From contig OX485805.1 of NCBI GenBank assembly GCA_950295325.1, positions 21,317,501 through 21,381,500 of the forward strand: a stretch of 64,000 nt of DNA, in the 5' to 3' direction. Numbering within the stretch: position 1 is the first letter of the stretch; each line of letters begins with the position of its first letter. The notes beneath the pieces are model-generated. The model saw only the letters and a program-made list of their open reading frames with translations, was not told the origin of the DNA and made no database searches. Below, piece by piece: positions 1 through 13,569 of this stretch. The translations under genes were made by a program, and so were the position numbers. Origin of the DNA: Polytrichum commune (lineage: Eukaryota; Streptophyta; Polytrichopsida; Polytrichales; Polytrichaceae).

Positions 1-831
1 AGCAACAGGGTTTTCTGAAACCTTATTAATTGTGCATAATCGTAGACCTTCCATTATTTTGTAACTATACATTGTTTCATTACATGGATCTCATTCTAAG
101 TTCTGCTAGATTGTTTTGAAGCAAAAGCTTTTGTCAATTTTGGTATCAGGACTATTGTGGTCAACAATTGTGAAAGGCATCTTTCATGAAGTGGTAATTG
201 GAAACTTCAATGTGAATGGCTGGCCAAAGATTTGATCAGATAGTCCACCCAACTGGCACTCTATTTGTGAAGTGTGTCATTGGTACCAGAAGCATAGAAT
301 GCTCACCTAAGCCAAGCGAATGTAATCAACAGGTCCTTGTTGATGAAGCAGTTCACAGTTTTCACTTACATTTGCTTTGCCAAAAGCAGGGTGTTTTTTT
401 AATAAAATAAACCTTTGGATTTTGTTTTTCCTGCTTCAGGGCTTTGCCTTGTCTCTCTTGGTTTCCTCATGTTGAAACTTAGGTCTTAGTACGCATGCTG
501 GACAAATTTCTGCTCAAGTCTTTTGGTTACATCTAAATATGTGGCAGAAACTCAAGACAAAGATTTTACTATTAGGAACTGATGAATTTAGTTGGATGTG
601 GTGGATAGCTCCAGTTCAAATTGCTTGCCATCATTTGGCTATTGCCACATGTGTGGATTGTTTTCTATTTCATCCTAGATTTTGATTGCTTCCTTTAATT
701 GTTTCCTTTTGAACATATAACTTGAAAGGTTTGCCTGAAGTACATGTAGCTCTTATGTTTCTTATTTTGTGGTTTATTTTGTGGTTGCCTTTACTAATAT
801 CTGAACTTTGATACTTACAAGGATTCTATAT
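1..831. other. 3' flank of the FSH hydrolase gene, no gene seen
   Basis: This AT-rich stretch lies downstream of the stop codon at 832-834. Short open frames are present but none shows a family motif or a spliceable continuation. It probably includes the 3' untranslated region of the minus-strand hydrolase gene. Confidence 0.5.
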
Positions 832-3800
832 TTACTTTGGCCTGTGACCTCTCTTTGCCAACTGCTGAGATAGGAATGCTCTGAGTGTCTGCGTTTGTAT
901 CTGATCTGCACACAAACCCAGGTAGAAACCCATAGCGTCACCTCTTAAATTTGAATTGCAACATTGGTCCAATCACTGCTAGCCCTTGTGCTGTAACTGC
1001 AATCAGACCTTAAGACTTTGACATCCACTTCCAAAGCATGGTGAGGTTTCCACTGATGATATGATGAGCTGACCTCAAGCCCATAGATTTCTTGCAAGAG
1101 CATTTGGAAATATGCCTACAATCTTGAATGTGGACTGTTGAGAGCAAGGAGCTGAATGATTATATCAACTGTGTTATTACTGGGACAAGTCAGCATCACT
1201 TTTATTGACTTCAAGTCTTTTCTGCAAGCACAACATTTATGCCCACCAAAAACAACATGGCTATCAACTTTAATATACTTGTCCATGTCCAGAACTATCT
1301 CGCAAAATTGAAATGTCCTGGTAGACTCTACTTCTAACCACATTTGTGTGTTATATTTGAAAGCATAGGTCTTGGCACCTCTATAAAATAAAGACAGTAA
1401 CTCTGTAAGTTGGAAGACCTCTCTACTTAGAAATAGTATATATGCTAGGCATATTCTAACTTCACTCTTGGAGAGGATTCATACCCAGTACAGGAACAAC
1501 CCGACCACGTGTATGGGTCACGACAATTGCTTCCTTGAAACAACTTGCCAGCTTCTCTGCTTTCTTCCGAGTCTTGTCTGCTTGACCTGTATGAATTTTG
1601 AGGTGCAGGTGTTTGTACATATTAGAGTTATCCATAGTCTCCAGGTCAAACTCTAGGTGAGTTGGTTAAAAGTCAAGTTTGAGATCCTATGCATAAAGTC
1701 ACCCAATTTTGATTAACATGCTAGGTTGGTAAGAGAAACCCATCTTTCTAGCTTGTCATACTAGAATCAATGGGCCAAGTGGCCTTCCATAGGCCAATCC
1801 GGAATATAGGGTGACAGGCCCCATGGGTCCCTATTGTAGATCCAATGAATTTCAAAATTAGGCTCTGGCTAAAGATGCTCTAGTGAGCACTTAATAGAAA
1901 AGTCCTCCAAAAATGTAGCACCAAACTCCTTGTTTGGTCCTCTTTGGAGAGACTTTGTTAATAACTTTGTCTATTCCACATTGCTTCAATAAATGTATTA
2001 TATGTGTGGAGTTTGCTTCAAATTGAGTTAGTTCTCTTGGCACAAAAATTTCTGAGAATATGTAGTAAGCCTACCCTATAAACAGAAGGGTGAACTCGGC
2101 CTGTGAGTGGATGGAGGTCAGGGCACAAATTACCGATGAAGTGTATTGAGGGGCATAATATAGGGTCGTAGTAGGCGGGCTTTAATTTCAAAGCTTGGGA
2201 ACAGGCGCCGCCCAATACCACCACCATGCCTACCTTAGGTGCATCGACAAATGTGATTCCCTGCAACAATGGAGGTGAGCTTAAATAATACTTGACCAAA
2301 TCCCTTCCATTGCTTGAAAGTAGTACATGTTCAAGTTTGTTAGCTCATCTTCAACCATTTTTTGCTATCACAGCTTGTAAGGGTTTCCTAGTCCAGTAAC
2401 AAACTCTCCTTAGTCCTACTTATGTGAGATCATAGGGAATGACAAAGCGGCCATTACTTCTTGTCATATTGACAACACAATAGATAGACAATCTAAGGTA
2501 GATATACGGAAAATGGTGAAAATAAGCTAATTCGGCCAGAAAGAGTGGCTTGAAATTTGTGCAATATTTTCTAGAGGTGGAGTTGAGGAAATGATGAAGA
2601 ATGCAAGTCGTTGTTCCCTATAGATAATTAGTTACATTTTCCTAAAGGGGCAAGTAAGTTAAACCCCCTATTTTGTACACTAGAGTCTCCTTCATCTAAG
2701 CATCAAAATATCCTACTCTACATACTGATGCACACAAAACGGTTAACTCAATGGCAGCCAAAAGTGATTGCAAGCGGTGTGAAACAACACCTATCCACTC
2801 AAACACTGCATCCCACCTATGATTGCATCCTTTTTGAGCCACCACTTTTACAATTTGCCATTTCGGGTCCACACAAGAATCATTCTACCCCTAGTCTAGT
2901 GCATCGGAAGTGGTCATTCTCCGTTTTCAGTTTTTCTTCCTTACTAGAAATTTTGGAAAGGTTGAGCAGTAATCACACAACCACTGTTCCAAAAAAGCTC
3001 AACAGTTGATAATGGTGTTCTTGATGACATATTTGGTCTTGATAAGATTAATCAACAAGAAAAAAGAAATCAAATTTTAACCCATTTCAAGGACAACGTT
3101 GATATATTGTGTTGGAATTGGGATTGTCACTCTTTCACAAATTAAGCATATAGCAGGTCAAGTAGCAATAATATGATACTGTTCAGTACCTTTTCTTGAA
3201 GCCCTATCATTGCGCACCCCAAAATCGCTCCCTGGGAATACCACATGTGAGGCTTAGGGAAGATTTTGGTGTCTTCTTGAGAAGGGAAGGATTAACTTAT
3301 CACAAAACATCTAGGCAAGAATATTTGGAATTGTTTTGAATTAACATGGTTACAACCTGCCTACTACTAACCTGAGAGAATGCCAAAAATCCATCAAAAG
3401 GGCCTTCCTCATTCATGATTTTGGTCAAGAGGTCCATCGATTCATCTATTCCATATACTTCTGAGAAGTTCTGCACAGATTCTCTTCAGTGGTTCCATCT
3501 ATGTGACTAACACAGCAAGCAGTTGTTACTTCAGGATCAGAAAAATACAATGTTCGCCAGTTTTCATTCTGCATCATATTCATGTAAAATCTTATGCAAA
3601 AGATATATCAATTTACAGCACAAAAGGCATATAGGTGAAGCCCTAATTTTTTCAACTTCCTTAACTGATACTAAAATTACTGTAGACATGTCAGATTGTA
3701 TCATTGAAGATAATAAATTATGAAGTGAAAGATGCTCTAGGTTCAAGAGGTACAAAGGGAAAATTAGTGTCAGAGCACCTTATTAGCTTGGTACCACTCA

Positions 3801-4424
3801 AAGTAAGGAGGAGGAAACATGTCCCCCATGTCTGATGGTCCTGTAGCTACAAAATGTGCATTCATATATACCTGCACACCATAATGTCACTCTAACAACC
3901 TTCTAATTTAGGGAGATTTATAATTTGATGTGATTCTTTTTGAGAATTATATAATGGGTCAAATTGTGGTCAATGTGATTTCTAACAAGGAACTACTTCC
4001 ATACAACCTAGTTGAAAATGTAAGAAAATCTCTGAATTCTTCAATAGTAGACTGAGAATCTGATCACTTTCAAGTCTTCAAGCTAATCAGGTCAAGATTT
4101 AAATTTCGTATTCCTTTCTACAAGACTTGCAGACACATGGAAAGAAAGTTTGTACAACTAGGTCATATAACATATTCATAATTTGTCTTTTGGAGTAGAT
4201 TACATCATTCATTGCATACAGACAGAGGCGTTGGTGTTTATTGACCTCGTCATCTTCCATGTATGAAACCATCTGTAATGAGGATCACTCACCAATTCAA
4301 CGAGATCATTGATAACCGTGGTCCACTTCGCTTTCTCTAACTGCTGCTTCATGATTGCTCCACTTGTACGAAACCCGTGTAAACACAGGAGACGGAGCTT
4401 GCGTGTGTTTGAACTTGAAGCCAT
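832..4424 (-). CDS. FSH-family serine hydrolase (OVCA2-like esterase), seven exons
   Basis: Exons, in coding order, are 4424-4293, 3871-3779, 3470-3372, 3231-3190, 2260-2134, 1586-1485 and 905-832. All introns are GT-AG and the frame stays open, giving 222 aa, normal for this alpha/beta-hydrolase family. The N-terminus has the family signature LCLHGFRTSG (residues 13-22). Residues 66-69 (PPYF, then EWYQ) match the family PPYYEWF block, and E5 carries the strand before CPSIHFIG. The nucleophile region reads A-F-S-Q-G with Ser107, where the family usually has G-F-S-Q-G. The C-terminal H-x-x-G-H-x-[IV]-P block reads HTRGRVVP (189-196), so the second His is Arg193. The family comprises esterases or thioesterases of mostly unknown substrate, and the changes make normal catalysis uncertain. 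An in-frame Met seven codons upstream (4445) is an alternative start. The last exon rests on weak similarity plus splice and frame agreement. Confidence 0.87.
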
Positions 4425-4445
4425 TCTTCCAATAACTTGATTCAA

Positions 4446-6554
4446 GCCCAGTCTTATCTCAAAATTGCAATCTAATTGCTCTCACATTAAGTCAGCTTTT
4501 TGTGCCCTTCTCATTGCTCTGCACCATGAAGGATCTTTCTAAGGAACGGACACAGATCGGCATGGAGTTCCTTCTGTCAGCCTGATTTGGCCTGCTCAAA
4601 AGATGGTCCTCAAAAACAATGCCTCCACATCCAGCACCATATTCTGAAAAGACGGAGTACATAATAGCATCTGCCTATAATTTTCTCACTGCCACAATGA
4701 CCTTTTCCGGGTCATCTTTTCATTGTCTTGACAGCCAAGTTGCCAACCACCTCCAGTGAAGAGCCATAGAGACATGATGAAAATGGTTGAGCGTGTCCAT
4801 TAGTTTCAATGAACTGCAAACAAGCAACCTATATTGCGCCAAATTTAAATTGTGGAGAAGTCGAAAGAAAAACGTGTGAAGTCAACCTGAGGCTCTGCAC
4901 AAATGGTCGTATCATATATACAACTGCAAGAGATTTAGGGTTTGTGCAAGTACCTTCCTTTGTAGAAGCAATTTCAGGACTCATCTCAGATGAATGGGGA
5001 TGAATATGTTGCCAGATGCCTCCAAAATGTTCCTGCGGCAAAACCAACAGAGAAAAGTATGTTTCTCACCACAAGCATGACATAATCACAAATTTTTGGG
5101 ATTTAATTACACATAAACGGATCTAGAACATGTTCCTCTTCAGACAGACAGACAGAAAAACAAACAGTGAGCAAGTCTCTTTAGAAAGGGGAGAGAAAGC
5201 AAGCTGCACCCCTTCACAACCACATGTAACACTTTGTTAGTTCGTCCATAAAAATAACCAGGAATGAGGGGTTTTTTTTATACCTAAATGTGTGGCATAA
5301 CAAAAGAGATGGAAATACTGACCTTTGGATGAACATTCCATGAAACGGTTCATTGTGATGAAAAGATGAGGTGGTAAGGTATAGGGTTGCGCTCTAGCCC
5401 CGAGGGCGGGAGCCCAAGCCCAAGGGCCAGTGTGCAACCTAACATAAAGCACTAGCCCTTTTAACAGTGCATTGTGCTGTTGAATTTGTTTATGGTGCAT
5501 TGCACTGTTATATGACCTGTGCCCTAATTGGGGGTGATAACGCAATCTCATTTATAAAAGAAAATAATGGGCTAGTGCTTTACGTATTTTTTACACATCC
5601 TGTTCTCATGTTCCCAGAAGAATTAGGATGATTTCTTGTGATTCTGACTATCCTTGAAGGTCATCTCAGTGATCAATGTTCTGACGGATCCATATTGGAC
5701 CCTTGGATCAGGATGAGATCAGAAGGTGGTATAAGTATGTAACAAAACAGCAATCATTAACTCTAATGAAGCCTTAGGAATGACACGAAAATGTCAAAAG
5801 CCACAAGCACTAACAGACACACCTGTACCAAGCCTAATTGTGATGGCCTTCAATGCACGTAAATGAATGAGCTAGGATAGGTAACACTGCCAAAAATCAG
5901 AAGCCCCAATGGCTACTCACAAATACACTACGAGATTATGTTGAAGAGCCCCCAAGTAAATAAGTAATGAAGAATGTTCCAGGTGACTGTTGCAAAATTC
6001 AAGGACAAGTACATGTGAATTATTCAAATAAAACCTACATAGAAATCAGCAAGTCACAATATTAGCAAATTTCTTGTCAATGAAGACATTGAAATTGGTG
6101 AGCATACTCCTGTATAAATAAATGTATTGTGAAAGACGACACCAGCATTTGTAGCGAAATTCCACTTCAAGCAGTAGTCGACAGGACACCACAAATAAGT
6201 TGCCAAACTATGATACGCTATTCACAAGCAGGGTATGCCTGCAATAATCAAGTACTTGGTAGCCAAAATAGCTTTCAACCATCAAGAAAATCCTGTCCCT
6301 TGAAATTGTACGAAGGATCAACTCCAGTCAAAAAAGGTGTATAGTTAGCAGAATGTGACCTGATAGGTAGTATGCTAATGTAGGAATTCCTTCACATTCT
6401 GGTAAAGTGTTGAGCCATGGCAACACCTTAGGACCTCACCAAGTAAAATCACTACTCTGAAACGTTTTCTGTGTTGGTTCCTACTCTGAACTCTTTAAGC
6501 CTCTAAATGGTTACCAAAAATCAATCTAAAAGAAGTCAACTTCCTCCTGCTATG
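4446..6554. other. Intergenic region between the FSH hydrolase and ALG2
   Basis: This holds the promoter side of the FSH hydrolase and the 3' side of ALG2. No coding exon is recognisable. It contains a small fold-back element at 5449-5580, listed separately. Polyadenylation sites were not assigned. Confidence 0.5.
5449..5580. repeat. Small fold-back element
   Basis: AAAGCACTAGCCC near 5449 is matched by its exact inverse GGGCTAGTGCTTT near 5567. The interior has further short inverse matches around the GTGCATTG and TGCATTGCAC blocks. No target-site duplication was identified, and no protein is encoded. Confidence 0.5.
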
Positions 6555-9500
6555 TTATGATCTATAATCCAGATGTTTGTAGACGATGGAGTTCAGTCGT
6601 TCACCAAACACTTGCCTCGAGAAGTTTTCCTCGACATGCTGTCGAGCCTGCTTTCCCATGGTTTTAGCCCCCTCTGTGTCCTGAAGCAAAAGGGACATTG
6701 CAGACGCAAAGCTTGGAGGAGATGGTTCACACAAGTACCCTGTTCTACCATGTTGAATGCTCTCCACAGGTCCTCCACTTCTGCAAGCCACTACAGGCTT
6801 ATGGGCAGCCATCGCCTCCAGGGGCACAATTCCAAAGTGCTCATTCTGTATCAAACAAGAAATCAGCGAATCAATAGAGATATCCATAAAGTAACCTTGT
6901 GTTTCAAGGAAAACCTGACCCTTCACAAAATCTTCACAGGGGTTAAACCCAGCCTTGCTAGATTCCTACAAAAATAACCCTAAGGAATCCAGTAAGAAGA
7001 AACAAGGATTGTGAAGGAGAGAGAGCATGTACTGTTGGGGTGTAGATGACACAGATGCAAGCCGCTAGTAGAGCATTTCTCTGTGCTGTAGAGCAAGAAG
7101 GTAGAAACACCACTTGCTGTGCAACTCCCTCCTCCATAGCTAAATTCTTGAGGTCTTGTAAATACTCCTGATTCTCTCTCAACCGATGATCATAACCCCC
7201 TGGAGTTTCCCCAACACGATGACAAAACATGTTATAAACTACTTCCACTTGCTACAAATCAATAAAATTGGATGTTTATCACTTGCCAATCAGTGCAGGC
7301 CAAACTAAGAAACACCAGTAGCCCAAACCTGCAACTGCCAAGCGAACATTCATGCGCTCTGGAACTGAATTCTCCTGTTGTCTCATGAGTAACGCAAAGG
7401 CTGATATTGCAAGGGCTATATTCTTCTTCTTCTCAAACCTGTTGATTGACAGGAAAAGGTGCCTGAAGGAGATACAACACAAAAATCAGTCCTGAATGCC
7501 TCTTAATGCCGCTTTCAATAAATCCACTCCTGGTGAACAGATTGACTAGAACATGAATGAGAAGAGTAACAACTTAACAACATTGTCCCAGGTAAGGAAA
7601 ATTGCGCCATATGTTTTGTGATTGTTGTGTCTTCTGGCAATAACCCCAAAACATCATCAGCTCTTTCTCGCAGTTGTGTCTGCTCTCTAACACTCCAAGC
7701 AACTGAGAAAAACAAGCCATCTCCATCAAGCTTTACAAGCATGCTGAGAGATGGATACGAATATGTATAGATAGATAGATAGATAGATAGATGGGCCTGC
7801 ACTGATTGGCATATGGAATTCAAATAAGATATACTTTGGTGTGTTGGAATCCCATGTCAACTGCTAACAAGAATCATTAAAACCTTTTCTTTAATCTAAT
7901 GATAGTATGTATACTCAGCGCTCAATTTAGCACCCTCTACCTCATGTGAACAACAAAGGAGCTCACCCATTGGCTGCAAGGCCACCTATGCCTGTAACAT
8001 CAACGTTCTGAGCAGGAGCATCAAACTGATGAACATCAACCGCAGGATAAAGTACAGCTGGCTTGAGGCCTCGAGCTTCAAGCCTTGTGAATGTGGAGGC
8101 AAATGTAGCAGCAGTGAATTGGCTATTGACCAACACACAATCCGCCATTCCTGCATCATTGTTAAGCCCTCAATGCTTTTAGCATGGTCATACCAATTTT
8201 GTATTCTCTCTTTATACTGGATTATATATATTCTTCATCAAATTCATTCCAAGTCACTTTCTGTGGATGTTGAAGAGTGTAACCTTCCAAGACTGTTAGC
8301 TATCACTATTCATCACTTTGTATTTCTGCATTCTACAATTCCAAAATACTGAATATATGAGAGGCCCAAATCGGGCTCCAAAAGTGTTTCAGGGTTGAAC
8401 TCATCAGCACCACTCACCAAAAGAATGAGGAATTTACGATCTTGATTAAGTCCAGTCTGGACTAATACTTGAGACCAATGGATGTTACTACTCATGGATG
8501 CCATGTGGTGGCACCAAAGATTAATCTCAATCAGAGGGTCACAAATATGACACTCTACACTCATTCTCCATCTAGACTAAATCCAAGGATCCAGTGTAGT
8601 TCATTCTCATATTAGAAGGTATCCCCAGATGCCAGAGTAAGGAATGTTATCAGAGATTGCAGAAATCCAGGCACTTACTAAACATCTATCCAATGCGCTA
8701 GAGAACGAATACCTTGTTACTGTTAGAAATTTTGAAAATGGGAAGGCAAACTCCACACACAGAAAGATGACAGATGCAAGTTGGAAGTATCCAGGTTTAC
8801 TGCAACTATCCACACACAAAGGTCCTAATCCAAACTATACGCCTGCAAATAACAAAAACTTCACCAAAGATGATTCCATCACGCATGCAATAGAGGTTGT
8901 CAGAAGTGCCATTCCCTACTAAATTTGTAATTTATCGCCAGCTAATATAGGAATGAAATGGAACACCTACCAGTGGTTGTTTCCTCAATCCAGTTGAGAG
9001 GTGCCCGGTAGAGTCTACGCAGTCGTGTGGTGTGCTGAGCAAGCAACATGTCCGGAAAGTGGCAGTAAAACAAGACCTGCAAAATGAAAAAACAAAACCA
9101 TATTTGTTACTGAAGTAGCTTCAAATCTGCAAAACTATTAAGCAAACATGAAGCACATAACCTAAAAATGTCATCAAAGACAAAATTACAAATTCCGTTA
9201 GCAATTGATAACAATTAATCCTATGAGTGCGAAACACGTCTTATCTCTCAGAACCTTACCTTTGATCCTCTCTTCAGTTTGAGGACAGGGATCACAGCTG
9301 AGACTTGGTCAGCAAAGACAACATCAAATGTTGGCCAAAAGAGGATCATGCACAATGCCACATAGGTGCAGCGTATGTATGCACAGAGAGCATGCAACCG
9401 GTTGAAAATGTGTCGAGGTAGAAAGTCACCATAAACTGTGACAGGAAAAGTCCCTGCAATAGCCAGGCGGTTTTGATAGCTCAAGTGAATCTGGCTGGAA

Positions 9501-11114
9501 GAACAATAGAACATCTAGAATGCATGCCAATCAAATGAATGACATCAGGTTGTCGTCAAGGACAGACTGAAAACTAGGATTTTGTTAACATAGGAACCTC
9601 AGAGATTCCAGGGGTTATTTGACTCGGCAGCAAGGATTAGGAAACTCCCTTGAAAACAATGAACAAAAATACAAAAAAAGGCAAGATCTCAATTTCGACT
9701 AATTCAAATGACATGTACACAAATCACTGGTACAGGACGAAGAATACCATCAATTGTCTCTTCAAAGCACCGTTTTTTATCATGATGAGCTGTGAAAACA
9801 TGGACATCATGCCCCTGTGCACACAGCTCTAGGGCCGCATCCACTGCTAACCTCTCTGCACCCCCTGATCATAGGCCAAAAAACTTTCTGTGAGCAAATC
9901 CATTTCCCTGAACAATAACTGTTCTGATTACTTAAACATAAACTTTGAAGCTCAATAGCTAGATACATGACAATTAAATCATACACTGATATCATGATTA
10001 GCATATTGCAAGTAGAAAGTAGAATAAGGACAGTAAATTCAAAAGCATTCAAGCTCTCTTGTATTGACACAACCCAGACGCATAACTACAGTGCTTCGAT
10101 CGAATGAGGTTAACTTGCAGGTTCATTAAGTGAAAATGAAAATTGAGGGATTCTCACCTCTGCTGATAACAACAATGGACTCATTTGTAATCTATTACAA
10201 GCCTGAAATATTTACTAAAGTCAATAATTCTTTGACATATTCATGTACTCATATATAAATGAAATGATCAACATCATTTATTAAAATAAGAACAAACTGA
10301 GTGTGTTAACCTATCATAAAGCATACTAATGTTGTTTGAAACTAAAAAATATATTTTCATGTGGAGGTCTTCAAAAATAATATCTAATCTGATGAGCTAA
10401 AATGTCGCCGAAGAGCTAAAATGTAGCCGAATGAGTTTAACCCACAGATATTTTCAGTGAGTGAAAATGAGAACTGTGGCATTTACAATCGACTCACTTG
10501 CAGTCTATTACAAACCTGAAAATTTTACTAAAGTCAGCAATTCTCCAACATTTCAAAGTTTTCAAATCCAATGAAGTGATCAATACGTTTTAATTGAAAT
10601 GAGAACAAACCGAGAGAGATAACCATCACAAAGCACCGCAATTTTGTTTTAAGCCTAAGGATATAATTTCATTTCATGTGGAGGTCTTAAAAGCCAAAGA
10701 AATCTAATCTGATGAGCTAAACTATAGCCGAATGAGCTTAACGCACTGATTATTTCGGTGAGTGAAGATGAGAACCGAGGCGTTCACAATGAACTCATTC
10801 GCAATCTATCACAAACCGGAGTTTTACTAAAGTCAAAAATTCTCAAACATATCACTGTTTTCGAATTTAATGAAAGTGATCAATCAATACGTTTTAGTGA
10901 ATGAGAAGAAAAAATTGTGAAAGAACATCTTGAAGCACTGCAATTTTGTCTGAAAACCTAAGGATAGATTTTTAAAAGACAATGTGGAGGTCTTAAAAGA
11001 CAAATATCTCCGTGAATACAGAGCCAAATTGAGTCGCGTTTGTTCGTGAGGGGACTTACCGATGCCGAGGTCAGGGTGGCAGAGTGCAATCCTGAGTTTG
11101 CGATGCTCCGCCAT
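6555..11114 (-). CDS. ALG2: ALG2: GDP-Man alpha-1,3/1,6-mannosyltransferase, eight exons
   Basis: Exons are 11114-11060, 9864-9748, 9453-9260, 9076-8971, 8150-7967, 7462-7329, 7199-7033 and 6845-6555. They join in frame to 415 aa, full length for plant ALG2. The enzyme is an ER-membrane GT-B/GT4 glycosyltransferase that adds the second and third mannose to the dolichol-linked oligosaccharide on the cytosolic face. Visible signatures are HPDLGIGGAERL near residues 13-24 (spanning the first junction), [17 protein letters not shown] followed by the hydrophobic [19 protein letters not shown], and the GT4 E-x7-E motif with Glu321 and Glu329 (EHFGIVPLE). The start Met directly precedes the family N-terminal strand. 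Intron 1 carries a threefold tandem repeat and intron 5 an ATAG microsatellite. The intron 7 donor reads GTACAT, a weak but usable site. Every conserved block is present, so the gene looks functional. Confidence 0.96.
7767..7792. repeat. ATAG tetranucleotide microsatellite in ALG2 intron
   Basis: About six uninterrupted ATAG units lie in the intron between the fifth and sixth ALG2 exons. Confidence 0.9.
10101..11020. repeat. Three-copy tandem repeat in ALG2 intron 1
   Basis: Three diverged direct copies of a unit of roughly 300-330 bp begin near 10101, 10428 and 10729. Shared blocks in each include CGAATGAG-TTAAC at the start, GTGAAAATGAGAAC, a TTTACTAAAGTCA block, ATGTGGAGGTCTT and, in the first two copies, AATCTAATCTGATGAGCTAA. 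The array fills most of the first intron and stops about 40 bp before the donor of exon 1. Confidence 0.85.
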
Positions 11115-13560
11115 AGCCGATGATGGCAGATCGATCGTGCTTTCCCTCCTCCGACACTTCTGTCCTTGCCACAAAACTAAAAGTCTCAGTTGAGGACTGG
11201 AGTTGGACGGGCAGGGCAGAAAATATTTATCTGGGCTGCCCGCCTCCTCCCCTGTACTCTCCCTCTTAATGTCAACTTTACTATGATGTAATCTGCCTTG
11301 GCTCGATATTATGGGGTTTTCGGGGGTATTCTGGCCCTCGAAACACCATGTTTCTCTCTTTTTCATCAATTAAATTATGACACATGTCTGTTCAAGATTA
11401 ATTCAATTTTAAGAAAGATTGGAGGCATTCGTACGTTTCTTGAGTATCTCAACACTTTCTATAAGTATACAAGAAAATTTGACAAGCAAAATGTGTGATA
11501 AGATTGTCCCAATTTATTTTTGGAAAAAAATGTGTTAATAAAATTAAGTAGTTGTTGAATCAAAATCTTCTTAATGACTGCATCTCATGTTTCCTCGTAT
11601 AGTTTGAAGGAAAATATGATGTGGCATAGCAAGATCAGCTTTTGCATGCATGTGCCTAACAAGACTTTTATAGGTCATTGACATCCTTGCAAAAAAAAAC
11701 AATAGAATCTTGGAAGTCATCATGCTTACATTTGAAGATTGTAATCTTATAATCCTTGGAATCCCAATAAGGATATTCGATTCTTTCTATGCTATCAGAA
11801 TTTGTTATCAAGTGGAATTTGGTATCACAAACTTTCCACAACCCCTTGTTGTTTAAGAAACACACTCACACAAAACATGTCTACCACTTCTACAACATGC
11901 CGAATGCATAATGGCATGATCTGGATCAACAAGACAAGTTTGCATGCCAGCCTAGATCGTGGGAGTAAGTTAGACTTCACGGGACTTCACTCTAGGTTTG
12001 TTAATCCCTCTCTTGATACTACAATCCATGATTATAAAAGAGCTCTCTGAGCTTTCTCAAAAATGAGCAAAACTTTATTAGAATTGGAGCCTCATTAATA
12101 TTAGAATTACCAGCATGATTTACTTATTGATCCACCATCATCCTACCACAACCCTGAACGTGTGAGCTCGGGGAAGGCACCTCTATAGAAAATTGGCATA
12201 TACATGCAAGAACCAAGTATTTGTCTAGGGGTTATTTATCTTATTATTTGGATTTTGGAACCATATAAAATTATTAAAAATCCTACTTATCACTATTCTC
12301 CTCCACCCTATACGTTATTATAAATTCTAGAGTTGTGAAAAAAATTGGAACCTATTTTAGTTATTGAAATTGGAGTTCAATTTTTTCCACTTAAGGTATT
12401 GAAGTGGAGTTCCTTGTTTATTGATGTTTTTCACATAAGGAAACATAGCATTGGGAAGAAGAAAACCATTGAATACATTCATACACCCCATCGCAATGGG
12501 CATAAGACTTCAAATGTGTGGGCAAATGCAAGGAATCTAGTTTTAGAGTTTAGGGTATACAATAACCGATTACAAAGTGTTCAAAGAGTTCCCTTTCATG
12601 ACTAAACCGACTCCAAAAACCCCCAATCGCATCTACACACTAAACCCTAGTAAAAACAGTGAACAATGCCTTACAAAAAAACCTTAAAACAAGTGACCAA
12701 GAATGAGCACCTCAAACCCTAGATTAATTTCCCACAACACCTTACAACAACAAAAAGAACACCATTTGAGCAACTGAAACCACCTCAAACAGTCCAAGAA
12801 TGAGCACAATGCATGTGAGCAACTAAAACTGCCTCAAACACTCCAAGAAGGAGCACAGCATGAGCAAGAATGAAGTTGTATTGAGCACCCTAAAAACCCT
12901 AATCAATTGGGCCAACATCGCCTCTCTCCAAACTAAACCCTCACTAGCCTCACAACATTATGGACCCTTAACTCTCCGCTATGTCAATTCAAGATAGAAG
13001 AAGGAAAAACCATATGCAAAATAAAGATGGTTGCGAAACGTCTAAGCAAACCGAAGATGGCATGACCTTATGGTTGAGGGATTTGTGCAAAATAATAATG
13101 GGAAGGGAAAACTAGCCCAAGGTGCTTCTAACTCTTCAAAACCTCTTTTTTATTGTTCATTCACAACAAACCAAATTTCATCCACATTGATTCAAATTTC
13201 ATCCAAATCTCCAATGAACCCTCATTGAAGTTTTTAAACATAACTTAACTTACCCTCTAAAGGCACTCATCCTACATGACAAAATTTATTCATTTCAATT
13301 TTTGTTAGGTTGTTTCACCAGAAAAGAAGAAGTAAATTAGCATAATTTATAGATTTACCATACATTCTATAGAAATTACTTATGAACATTTATTAGAGCC
13401 TGATGTAGATCCAAACAAGATATAAAATTTATGTCTTACAAATATATTCCACCCAGCCTTTCTTGCACATTGTTTCTATGTAAACCTACAGCGAACACCC
13501 CTAGCATTTGAGCAAGGCTCTCAGAGGGATGTAACGTACAACTCACCGTTTTAATTTTTT
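11115..13560. other. ALG2 upstream region and gene-free DNA
   Basis: The first 200 bp should contain the ALG2 5' leader and core promoter, but no clear TATA box or initiator could be assigned. The remainder is AT-rich. A plus-strand open frame at 12345-12605 has no recognisable domain or splice context. Two copies of a unit of about 49 bp (GAGCAACTGAAACC / GAGCAACTAAAACT) lie at 12767-12862. Confidence 0.45.
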
Positions 13561-13569
13561 AAATGACCA

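Noticed and set aside
1116-1343. Minus-strand frame as an exon of the FSH hydrolase
   Set aside because: It does not match the family order. The exon chain 1586-1485 to 905-832 keeps phase and fits the C-terminus better.
6573-6977. Plus-strand 134-residue frame
   Set aside because: It is antisense to the last ALG2 exon, which has clear family motifs.
12345-12605. Plus-strand 86-residue frame
   Set aside because: No recognisable family, no acceptor or donor that extends it, and no neighbouring exon.
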